Assembly (NCBI GenBank): GCA_022925895.1
Contig: JAKSYS010000026.1
Coordinates: 141,687-205,686, forward strand
Length of the DNA stretch: 64,000 bases
Direction of reading: 5' to 3'
Origin: Fragilaria crotonensis
Taxonomy: Eukaryota; Bacillariophyta; Fragilariophyceae; Fragilariales; Fragilariaceae
Below the pieces are notes generated by a model, which was given only the letters and a program-made list of their open reading frames with translations, searched no databases and was not told the origin of the DNA. This document shows, piece after piece, positions 54,682 to 64,000 of this stretch (the first letter of the stretch is position 1; each line of letters begins with the position of its first letter). The translations under genes and the position numbers were made by a program.

Positions 54682-55425
54682 GCACCCCTCCTATCACTGA
54701 GCCCTTTGCGTGTATCATGCCCTGGAATCAAATCACGAAAGTCGTCGCAAATAGATGTGGAAACTCTACTTCGTGAACAATATCCTTTATTCATACGTAC
54801 CGAAGCAGAATGGAAAACTGAACTCTCGTGATTAGAGCGAGTGCTTCGAATGTCCTCTGTGGAATACAGATTCAAACTGCATATGCAGAACACAATGCGA
54901 CTAACAAGATCCTTTCTTCATATATATTCCTTTCTTCATATATATGCTAAAAAAATGTGTTTACTCCGTTATACTTAACTAACTTGACTACTAGTATCAT
55001 AGGTCTCCTTGACTGGAAGTATGATATTGGAGGATTCGAGTCTCGCGCATTCAACGTTATATAAATACCAGTCTGGTGGGCGGCCGTTGGCCGCCCATGT
55101 TGCAGAGGGGGTCTGGTTCAAAATACGTTGAGTTCTGAATTCCTTTCTACTAGTAGAATCTACCTTTTGTATCTTTGATGTACGGAATCCTGAAACCTTC
55201 CGCACTAGGTACCATTCGGCCTCTGGAACAGTGACATTATTTTTCGTCATTTACTTAGGGTGCCGGCCAAAATCCGGAATCTTACTTTATTTCAGAGTGA
55301 ATAACGGCTTCTTTCTAGGCTTTCAATAGAAGAACGCAGCGTTGTGTAGTTGTGTTCCATGTTACATGTATATATATAGACTAGTGGGTACCTCACATTT
55401 GATCGGAGTGTCTACTACAGGAAAC
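54682..55425. other. Spacer with short repeats
   Basis: No supported gene. An 18-bp tandem duplication (tcctttcttcatatatat twice) lies at 54910-54945, and a 9-bp perfect GC-rich inverted repeat (tgggcggcc-gtt-ggccgccca) near 55078-55098. A 91-codon minus-strand frame (54975-55250) has no domain. Confidence 0.45.
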
Positions 55426-55429
55426 TGGA

Positions 55430-56415
55430 CGTACAGTACCCCCAACCTGGAGGTTCCGGAATTTCGGCTCTTTTACCTATAATTGTTCCGTAGCTACGTA
55501 TACTGATTATACAACTTCGTTCGTCACGCCGGACAAATATGCCACGTTCCATCACCCCTTCAAATGTCTGGATCATTAGGTACATTAATCACATGACGTG
55601 ACAAATTTTGAGCCTTTAACTAAAGAACTTGAGATTAGACTATGCGACAACGGAATCGACGTTTTATGAAAATCCTACTTAAGGATATTAGACATTTGAA
55701 GTGTCGGCAGCCGTTGTCTCAAGAGCCACTGGCTCAAGAGCCATTGGCTCAAGAGCCGCTGGCTCAAGAGCCAACGGCTGAACAACAGCCCCCGGCGAAG
55801 TCAAACTCAAGAACAGACGTTTTTTGTGTGTCATAGAGCTTGTCCTCAAAAGTGCTCGCACTTTATGTCATACCCGCCACTCCTTGTCATTCGCTGAATG
55901 TATTCTCTTCATACCTGTATATTGTTTCGCGAATGCTTACAGAAAATGTTCTACATAGCAACCTTAGATGACCTGTCATTTTTTTCCCCGTGCGGCGAGT
56001 TCTCATTTAAAGAAAACACGTTCCTCGACTAGTTCGACGGAGTTAATTGGCTCTTGAGCCAGTGGCTCTTGAGCCAGTGGCTCTTGAGCCAGCGGCTCTT
56101 GAGCCAGTGGCTCTTGAGCCAATGGCTCAAGAGCCAACCTCTTTTCTGAATACCCCTACATAGTACTAGTTCATCCAAGACATTGAATCGATGTCGTACT
56201 TGTCATAACAAACAATGATAACAAAAGTTCCGAAAGAAAGCACGGTTTTTATTATTGTGAGTCAACAGAAGACATACTACTTGTATCATTTTGGAAACGT
56301 GGAATTATTTTGGTGTTCGTCGACCAAATTTCTGGTAGATAATCTGCGTGAAAGGTACGAGACACATAAAAGAGCCAAAATTCCGGAACCTCCTGGTCGT
56401 TAATGTACTGTAGAC
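55430..56415. repeat. Palindromic repeat unit with opposed GGCTCAAGAGCC arrays
   Basis: The outer arms share ggaggttccggaattt and ggctctttta (left 55449-55476, right as reverse complement 56366-56392), with scattered further matches to about 40 bp. Inside, a 15-bp unit containing the self-complementary core GGCTCAAGAGCC is repeated about 4-5 times at 55716-55785 and about 6 times at 56048-56137, in the opposite unit orientation. A frame at 55642-55836 translates the array as L-A-Q-E-P repeats; I do not consider it a gene. Confidence 0.75.
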
Positions 56416-57460
56416 CTGTTGTACATGTAATCCACGTAACAGTGCAACAGTACCCCAGAGTGGTCATACTCCGTAACAGACGGACGCACGCACACAATTA
56501 ATTTATAATATAGTAGGATATATGGGTCTCACACGCTGATCGTCATTTTGGATGGAGGTCCAGGAAATATGGCTGCTGGTTTCATCCTGAGCCTGCATAT
56601 CGTTGAATCACGTGGACTCAGTAATAGTAAAAAAATTTAGTTAAAGCCCATTTCCTCGGCTTTTTGCTCATCAGAACAGAAGGAACAGCAGCATTGAACC
56701 ACACCAAGGGGACCTCTGTCTCATTGGTGTGTTCTTACAAGAACACATTGCAGGAATGATGCAAATGAATTCATGTACTAAGAGAGCCCATCGACATCGA
56801 TAGCAGTCGGGTGGGTCTTAGTGGTGATATGCCCGGCTATCACCGTTCCATACGTGGTATCAAGTGGTTGTGGCATCATACTATCCTTCCTTGTTCTTGC
56901 TCATGCCGTTGCAAAGAGAGAAGTTCACCGATGATTCCAACAATTAAGACTCGATCGTTCAAATGGACTAGTCTGAGCGCTTTGTTCCTCATCCTGGCGG
57001 CAAACTGCAACGAAGAAGTAGTTTGATTTGTATCTTAGGTGGTATCCCGGGGAAGGATGTGTCGGCTTCAACAATAACAATCAAATCAGCTCCATTCATG
57101 AATTAGGAAGGTATTCTGTTGAATACGCTTGACCGGTTTGTAAATTCGAAATGAAGATCTTGCGGAGGAAAGAACTTCCAGCAGAAGAATTGGTCTATGT
57201 TGTTGTGTTTGGTGTCATGCGGAAAGTATTTGTCTTTTCCCTTAACACGAAGGCACGACTTTAGGATGGAGGCACAAGTTAAAGGAGCGATGACAAAGAA
57301 TTGGAGGAACAGATCAATCTTCACAGGCATGGTCAGTTGCCAGAGCTTGCTTCAGACAAATATCCAATTTGCTCACGCTGGTGCAATTACATTAGCCAAG
57401 GATTGACGAGGAATCAGTTTTGGCATACAGCAGCGCTTCCAACTGAAGCGAATCTTGTGT
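56416..57460. other. Mostly non-coding; possible transposon-derived start
   Basis: Fragmentary frames at 57197-57534 (for example ELASDKYPICSRWCNYISQG) look like eroded coding DNA on the plus strand, perhaps the upstream part of the Harbinger-like remnant, but no domain is recognised. Confidence 0.35.
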
Positions 57461-57668
57461 CCAAAGAAAGCGCAGGAGGAGCCATTGATACACTGAAAGG
57501 TTGCCATTTGACGAGAGGGTTTAGCCTATTTTGAAACTGGGTGTGTTGTTATCTGGATTGATTGTCGGCCCAAAGAAAGTGCAGGAGGAGCCATTGAAGG
57601 TTGCCATTTGACGAGAGGGTTTAGCCTATTTTGAAACTGGGTGTGTTGTTATCTGGATTGATTGTCGG
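57461..57668. repeat. Tandem duplication of ~100 bp
   Basis: The segment from ccaaagaaag at 57461 to attgtcgg at 57568 repeats from 57570 to 57668 with about 98% identity. The first copy has an extra 9-10 bp (tacactgaaa). The near-identity indicates a recent event. Confidence 0.9.
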
Positions 57669-57859
57669 TGCAACAAGATTTGACGTCAAGTCTGGCGGGG
57701 TGAAAAGGCACGCTTCTGATTTGACAATGCAGTTCATGGACTTAGCCACAATTTTGAGACTGATGGTTCTCCTATGTAGTCTAAAGGAAGTCATTACTAA
57801 ACCTACAATCTGAAATGCAAAGCAAATAAAAGATGTGTCTCTAGTCTCGGGATTTGGCT

Positions 57860-58600
57860 GATTGCCGGCGACGACAACTACAGTACTGACAGCAGCACCT
57901 ATGGCAACGTCTGGCACACCGAATATCGTGTTTATGACAAAGAGGAGCAGGAGAATGAAGCATCAGACCATGATTGCCGGTTACTGGAAAGAAGCAAGAC
58001 CAGACGTATGGTCGTGAGACTATTTGATGTCCACACTCCAAGAAAGTTACATCTTTAAACCGTATTGAAGTGATGTCAAGAAGTTTCGAAGATTTTTCCG
58101 ACTTCCTACTATGATCTTTTTTGTTGGTGGGCCTTTGTAAGGAACGGTGCTGGTGGACAGATTGGACGCCGGAAAGTGTTGACACAGCTGGGAAGCTTGT
58201 GTCCAGCATCGACTTGAAGGTTCTTGGTGCGCTGTACATCATGGGAACTGGTGCTACTCAGCACCAGGTCGGGGTGCAAACAAACCTGAGTGAGGAGGTT
58301 CATCATTGCTTCTTTTTGGTGCGTGTGGATTGCCAAAATGTCTTTGGTTTAGAAGCAGTACATTTTCACGCCGACAAACGACGGACAATGTGAAAGGGAA
58401 GATGTTGAGTAGCTATTCAACGCGGGGGCTTCCGTATTGTGCGGACTGGGTTGACTGTGCGTGTTCATGTGGGTTGCAACAAGTATCCCAGTATGTACAT
58501 GCACATGTACTCAGGAAAGGAGGTGTTTCCCTTGATTGCCTATGAAGTCCTCATTTGCACTTTACGCAAACTTATTCAGTCTGCTTCTGTAGGACACCCC
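57860..58600 (+). pseudogene. PIF/Harbinger-like transposase remnant
   Basis: The strongest region reads DLKVLGALYIMGTGATQHQV followed by GVQTNLSEEVHHCFF (58212-58320), matching the helix before the DDE domain of PIF/Harbinger transposases (LxxLGALRxLGRG … ISxEVHRxFF). In another frame VHVGCNKYPSMYMHMYSGKE then VFPLIAYEVLICT (about 58465-58560) matches the VHVGWDRCP … YxGKEGFPTxAFEV block around the catalytic Asp. Frame changes and stops show it is dead. The upstream piece (57910-58020: NVWHTEYRVYDKEEQENEA) may belong to it. Terminal inverted repeats were not found. Confidence 0.55.
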
Positions 58601-59333
58601 AATGGCAAGCATAGCTAGTCTTAGGACCGATGATTTGCGACGGCGGGTATCATCACTGGCGCGCCACCAGCCAGTGAAGGCGTGCAATCCTGGCAGTAAA
58701 GTGCTGAAGTGGAGTCAAAATGTAGAGTCTGTGCAAACAAATTTGAAGGAGTCGTCGGGAGTTTGAAGGACACCAGATTTAAGTTTCTCAAATTTCAACA
58801 GCTTGAAACACCATTCGGCCATCGATAACGCTTTGTAACATGTCATATTTTGCACAACATGTTGCTTGAGTCAGATTGATGGCTGGATCCCAACCTCCTT
58901 CCACCTTTTCCCGGCGGAGTTGAGGAAAATTGTCGAAGAAGTTTGGCAACATTAATGGAAATATACAAAATGGGACCACTGGCATTTGGAATCGAGTTGA
59001 GGACGACATCATTGATGAATAAATGAATTGCAAAAGCCAGTGCCATAACCTATCAAATGCAACAAGAAGGATGATTGGACAATTTGTAGGGCAAAAGCAA
59101 CTGCAGCACTGGTTGATCATCACCACTTTTGTATGCTGAATATGTACAACAACTTGAATAAGTAGTGCATAAAATGTCAGCAACCCCAACAATCAATAGT
59201 AATCTTCTATTAGTAAAGAATGATGACCAAAGTTGTTGTTACAGATACACTTGCTTTTATAGTAACGAGGTACTATATTGTTGGAGCTGCTTGTTCAACT
59301 AGCTTCTACTAGTAGGCTCGTAGCCATACCGAT
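58601..59333. other. Spacer
   Basis: No gene or RNA recognised. The 134-codon minus frame (58788-59192) lacks domain or start context. Confidence 0.4.
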
Positions 59334-60072
59334 TCACTTGGAAGAGGGGAGAGCTTCACGTTCTTTGGCAAATTGATGACACTCCACCATGTTTGAGGTA
59401 AGTTGCCCACTCCTCAGCAAATTGATCACAGGAGCCAAAGTGTTGGTCCTGGTTTCATCATCAATTCTTGGCTCCCCACCGCTGATCATATCATCCTCGT
59501 TGTTCGCCGCTACCAACTCCTCGGCCTCATTCACTGGAACGCAAAAAAACACGGCACTCCTGGTGCTGCCTGCTTGTGGTACAGGCATGTGAAAATTACG
59601 GCTGCTCTCATTCTTGATTAGAAACAAGTCAGGAGACTCGTCATCTGCTGCACCAAAATGAAGAACAGCATTGACATCAATAATGTCACTCATTGAATGT
59701 CACAAAATTGGGAAATGCAGCAAGCACCACATTCTGGACCCCCTTTTCACACACTTTGGCACCAATCACTGGTGGCACCATTTGGACGAGCATTGCCATC
59801 ATGGCTTTCTCAAGCTCCTCCATTTCCCCCTCCTTTTGCAATGTTCTCTGCCTGCGCCATAGAGGCAATAACTTTTGCCCGGAGAAGCTTCGGACTGGTT
59901 GTCGCATCATCTGCAAGTTAACATGATCGGAACCAAGCTTCTTGGCACCGATACTTCCCAATGGTTCTGACATCTCCTTTGCTGATGTCTCATTTTGTTT
60001 TTGTGTGAATATATGCGGCCTGATGCTTTTGTCTCTCCATCTCGTCTGCCCTGGAGATAGGAATGTCGGCAA
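59334..60072 (-). CDS. Hypothetical protein in two overlapping frames
   Basis: Two minus-strand frames adjoin: 60072-59686 (128 codons, with LWRRQRTLQKEGEMEELEKA and MMAMLVQMVPPVIGAKVCEK, a helical-looking segment) and 59693-59334 (119 codons, MSDIIDVNAVLHFGAADDES onward). They probably form one protein broken by a one-base indel near 59690. No domain recognised. It lies on the strand opposite the Harbinger-like remnant. Such elements often carry a second DNA-binding protein, which is a weak hint only. Confidence 0.3.
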
Positions 60073-60085
60073 CCGAAGAAAAATT

Positions 60086-60152
60086 TGGCCACCACATTTG
60101 GTGTGAGCTGTGGATCATTTGGCCACCACATTTGGTGTGAGGAGCTGTGGAT
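60086..60152. repeat. 33-bp direct repeat, two copies
   Basis: The segment ttggccaccacatttggtgt gag…ctgtggatca occurs twice in a row (60087-60117 and 60119-60152), the second with an extra gag. Confidence 0.85.
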
Positions 60153-60297
60153 CACATTGAAATTTTTTCATGGACAATCCAAACAGCCAAGGAGATTGAC
60201 TGTACTCCCACAAATGAGGAGGAGGTATGGCATCAACCTCTGTTTTGGTTGTTTTTGGTAACTCCTGGTGGATGAGGGGCAATGGATAAGTCAAGGA

Positions 60298-60420
60298 CTC
60301 AGCGACGCACGAAACGAAGACAAGACAGCGACAGCGTTGCTTGCGGAGTGCTGTCATGTACTCGGACTATCCAATATTGCCGTCATTGCGCCAGATTCCA
60401 TTGTCGAGCAAATGGAGCCT
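60298..60420 (-). pseudogene. Copied 5' end of the sulfotransferase-like gene
   Basis: About 120 bp here matches 51200-51320 at roughly 85% by eye: upstream flank, start codon at 60357 and first 18 codons (MTALRKQRCRCLVFVSCV versus MTALHKQHRRCLVFVSCV). Downstream the similarity stops within the signal-anchor and the frame continues into unrelated sequence (to 60115). It is therefore a promoter plus N-terminus duplicate without the enzyme domain. Confidence 0.8.
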
Positions 60421-62237
60421 TCAGGAACATTTGAAAACAAATATAAATAAATACAGCTGAATCGCTGATCCATATTTACTTGTTTGCCGGACTGTACGGA
60501 CCTCCAAGGATTGATGGAACCGTGCGTCCCTTGACCTGTTAGACCGGGAGGTTCCGGAATTCACGTTCCCTTGGTGATAAAGGCGTGTGGAATTTACTGA
60601 GACTCGAGTCAAGTTCCGAACCCCCCCCCCCCTTCGTGTGCAGATCAAGTTGAACTCAGAAGTTATTGAATGCCAGGTTCAGACATGTCCTCCGACTTAC
60701 TTTGGAAGGACAAGGAGTACAAGCATAAACTAGATAGGGAGACGGTTTGTTGTCAGGCAGTAGTGAGACACTTTCTTTAAACGTCTCAAACACCGTATTG
60801 ACGCACTTTGACTTCGATTTTCGTGCGTTTAAAAGTTGTTCTTAACGTTATTTGGTGGTTAGGTTCTGTAGCTACTTTTGGCATAGTCACCTTGGCTCAG
60901 GAGTTATCTCCGACCGAAGTTCGCGGTAATTTTTTTCGCGACACATAAAATTTCCTGACATCAATTGCTCTTTCATACTCACATGTCAATGCAAAGGAAG
61001 CAATCCTTGCAACCAATTTGCAATGCATCACTGAAAAACATGAAGGGCTTCAAAGAGGTGCATCAATAAAGATGTAGTGATAATGGTATGTCATTCATTG
61101 CAAAAGGGTGCTCAAAGCCTACCATTTTGTTGTGATGATGGTTTGAGGTTGATGCTGTGATGGCGACGAAAATATTTTTCTTCACGAACGATTGTACTGC
61201 TAAATTTTCTCTCCAAACATTTTGTTCTGCTAAATTTTTCGCGGGTCAGACGACAAACTCCATCGTGATGGCTCTCACCAATGAATGAGCTCAAACGATG
61301 ATGAACTCCATCTCCCACACCCATTTGAATGTTCAGGCCTATTAAAATTATAGTTCTTATCATGTTTCAAGTGTTTGGACTCAAAAATACCACCTTGCTG
61401 TATCAATTTGCAACAAAGTACGATAGCTTGCATTGTTGTCAAGTTTTCTCCACTTTCAAGTCGTGTAGAATGTACTGTAAATTATACGAGTGTCTCGTTA
61501 TTTAGTTTAGTTCCTCCGGGTTCCGAAAAAGTCGATTAAACATAACTTCATCAATAACACTCCTTTTCCAAATGTTTTTGATTGAGCATGTGGACGGGAA
61601 GATTCTGCATCGTTTGGTACATTTTGAAGCCAAAAGGACGATTTTTCGGTGGTGTTTAATTTTTGTCGTCTCACTATCTAGTTTATGCTTGTACAGGACT
61701 TCTGCTACGCTATGCATAATGCTTATGTGTAACTGACAACTGCATTACTGTAAGTATTCTGTCTACGGAATGTATTTCGTATTTAGCCGCTTATGACCGA
61801 GCACCATTGGTTGTCTGGACATGTTCCAAATAAAATGTCTAATATACATGGAGAAAAAAATGAGCCACAGGAATGACATAGACTCAAGATGACCCGAGAA
61901 CCGCTCCCGCACTCGAAGGTCCAAATAACGCAACTTAAAAAATCATCAACTTCGTCTACTTTCGTATACTACTACGAATCAAATATTAGATGTGTCATTT
62001 CTTGATTTTTGGACTATTATTGGAATATAATGGTTAAATGATTTTCAGATGGAGATGAAAGCAGAATGACACTATTGATAATGCCTCAAAAGCTATGTAT
62101 CATATTCGGACTGCCTCTGAGCATCACTATACCTTCGTACGCTGACTCTGACGGGCACGAGAACCCACTTTCACGGTAAGGTGGTGTCGATATTGAAGTG
62201 CTTGTCGTTCAAAACGGTGAGCTACATAAATTATGAG
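60421..62237. other. Non-coding stretch before the second copia element
   Basis: No gene recognised. It contains one more copy of ggaggttccggaatt at 60549-60563, a run of ten C at about 60626, and possibly the LTR of the minus-strand copia element (62000-62230), for which no partner is visible in the window. Confidence 0.45.
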
Positions 62238-63998
62238 CTAGATTTGAGTGGCCCTGGACTTGGTCATAGTGCTGTGTCCTGTGACGTAATCACAATGACC
62301 TTCCGGGTTCCCCGGGTATAACAACACACCCTCACCAGGGCTCACTGTAGAATTGGCCGCAGGAGGCGGCGTTGTGACATCATCGGAGAGGCAGTCAAAG
62401 TAGTTGCGCGTAGGATTCGTAGGTGCATATAAGTATGTGGAACGAATGGCCCGATGATGAGAAGCGGGATGATGTTTGGAAAAATAATCGGCACGGTTGG
62501 TTTGACCTTTGCTCCAGTAGATCTTGAACTGGCCTTGGCGTACTCGATCGCGGATCCAGTAAAAGCGCATGTCGATGGCTTTGGACCGCTTTTGTTTGAC
62601 GGTGTCAGTGGCGATGCCGCTGGCGGTATTGTTGTCTGTAGCCATTGGGGGTGGCAGGTTGGGGATGACCCATTTCTTCAAGGGCAATCCGTAACGGGCA
62701 GGCTTCTTTGCCGTTATGGAACAGCGCGCCGAGTTCGGCTTCGGCAGCGCTTGAGAGAACCTCGCGCATGATGTGGCAGAGGACGTGAATGGCACCGTTT
62801 GGTTTGAGCGGTGCGGTGGGAGTGGTCGGTACGTCCGTGAGGTAGAAATACCCGGCGGCGCGTGAACGTGCTTTGACGACAGATAAGTAGGAAGCATCAC
62901 TTTCGACGGCAAGGAGCATGTCGCTGGCGGTGAAACGGACGGTGGCGTTGGGATTGGTTGCGCAATAATTCAAAAGTTGCGAGAGCTTTTCCATCGTGGT
63001 TTTAGTGCCCTCAGATTGCTCGGTGGCGAGTTCGCCGATGGCGGTAAGGAGCGTGGAGTCAATGGCGCGAGCGTAGAAGAGGAGCGTGCCGAGTACCTCG
63101 AGAATGCGGCGTTTGTCGGTGGCATCGAGGGCCGAGGCATCATCAGGCAGAAGGGCGAATTGGGTTTTGGCGCCGTAGTTGGGCTTTTGCCAGGGATGTG
63201 GGGAATGCTCTGGTTTGTTGGGCGTGGGATGCTGGAAACGCAGAAGGGCGCGTTCAATATAACCAGGCATTGAAATGTCGCAAGTGTGGGCAGCGTAATC
63301 CCACTGGAGGGTGAGACCGCAGTATCGGGAGCCAGTCCAGTCGGTGCTGACCTGGTAAGCAGTTTCCAGGGTGGAAATTAAATGGTCGGCATCGGCGCGC
63401 GAGGTGTAACGGACGCCGAAATCGTCGACGACGAGACTGAAGACGATGTCTTTGGTATCGTGTCGCCAAAGGCCGGGGGTGAGTGGAACGGGACGGTATC
63501 CGTGTGGCGCCAGAAACGCGATAAGTTGATCATTTGCGAGGCGCCCAGCTTGGGGAAGACCGTACATACCGCGGCGAATCTCAACGTAGACATGTCCGTT
63601 GTGAAATAAGGGGCGCAAATTGTACTGGTCGATAATGGCCTCGGGAAGCATGTCGATAGGAATGCGCATGTACTCGTATCGAGACATGGGAGTGCCGAGA
63701 TAAAAATCTTTGAGGTCGGCTGTCATGTATCGTGCATTGGGCGTGGAGATGGTGCTGTTGATGAGTAACTTAGCGGTGGTAAGGTCGGCTGTTTTAGTGC
63801 TGACGTCGTCGGGATAGTCGATGCGATCGCCGCCGACAGTCCAGCGCACGCGCCGTGGGTTTGCTTTTTCCGGGCGTAACGCGGCGACGACGCGAAGATA
63901 CGTGGCTTTGCGTCCTTTGGGAATGTCGGAGACCTTGATGAAGAACATCGTGTTGGTGCCCTTGGTCGCCGTGGCCTGAGCAAGGCGGCCGATTTCAT
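62238..63998 (-). pseudogene. copia-like RT/RNase H polyprotein segment
   Basis: Partial at its 5' side. RT motifs are DVSTKTADLTTAKLLINSTI, MTADLKDFYLGTPMSRYEYM (first Asp), EIRRGMYGLPQAGRLANDQL and the catalytic box SLVVDDFGVRY, where the usual Tyr before x-D-D is Val. Connection and RNase H follow (AVESDASYLSVVKARSRAAG for the Asp, REVLSSAAEAELGALFHNGK for the Glu). After a shift in a run of five C (about 62645) the frame continues ATDNNTASGIATDTVKQKRS, then YWIRDRVRQGQFKIYWSKGQ, then TNRADYFSKHHPASHHR, the usual RNase H end. Confidence 0.8.
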
Positions 63999-64000
63999 CT
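62238..64000 (-). mobile_element. Second copia-like retrotransposon, 3' part, continues past the window
   Basis: Minus-strand reverse transcriptase and RNase H of a copia-type element distinct from the one at 10.8-16.2 kb. The 5' part lies to the right of the window. LTRs are not identified. The coding region is open over 448 codons and then broken once near 62645. Confidence 0.8.

Noticed and set aside
54975-55250. 91-codon minus-strand frame
   Set aside because: No recognisable family, and it crosses a GC-rich inverted repeat.
1-64000. tRNA, rRNA or snRNA genes
   Set aside because: No cloverleaf-compatible segment with intact internal promoter boxes was recognised by eye; a covariance-model search would be needed to exclude them.

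Overview
The window looks like nuclear DNA of a eukaryotic microalga, most likely a diatom (inference). The evidence is short GT-AG introns (64-192 nt), copia-type retroelements of the kind that dominate diatom genomes, helicase-associated (HA) repeats, and a thioesterase whose leader ends in a CHA|F cleavage motif resembling the diatom plastid-import signal. Housekeeping genes are compact and close together. The rest is repeat-rich and gene-poor. The species cannot be named from the sequence alone.

Layout. 1-16.3 kb is a mobile-element block: a decayed acidic ORF (1.4-2.7 kb), a frameshifted DIRS-like retroelement with a tyrosine recombinase on the minus strand (3.1-7.6 kb), the 3' part of a non-LTR element with RNase H (8.0-10.7 kb), and a nearly complete copia element (10.8-16.2 kb). 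17.1-21.7 kb holds an intact subtilisin-fold gene that has lost most of its catalytic residues, plus two displaced pieces of a paralogue, one enclosed by inverted repeats. 22-25 kb is largely non-coding with a candidate terminal-inverted-repeat element. 25-33 kb is an unusual locus. A plus-strand reading carries a transposase-type zinc-finger region, HA repeats, a JmjC-like dioxygenase core and ZZ/Cys-rich fingers. It converges on a minus-strand TET/JBP-like 2-oxoglutarate dioxygenase, and several families of tandem and inverted repeats surround both.

33.5-51.3 kb is the gene-rich core: kinesin-14 (-), plastid hotdog thioesterase (+), SLC35-type transporter (+), signal peptidase subunit SPC25 (+), Sar1 GTPase (-), importin beta (+), an unknown protein (-) and a membrane sulfotransferase-like protein (-). 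Three of these (SPC25, Sar1, SLC35) act in the secretory pathway and importin acts in nuclear import; no operon-like logic is implied. 51.4-64 kb returns to accessory DNA: a textbook hAT-type MITE with its target duplication, a decayed NAR1/CIAO3 iron-sulfur gene, a DUF3431 protein, a palindromic repeat element, a PIF/Harbinger-like transposase remnant, a copied 5' end of the sulfotransferase gene, and a second copia-like element running off the right edge.

Several conserved genes are interrupted only by single-base indels (two each in kinesin and importin, one in the TET/JBP-like gene). I read these mainly as possible residual assembly errors rather than gene death. The substitutions in the subtilisin-like gene lie in an intact 564-codon frame and are therefore more credible.
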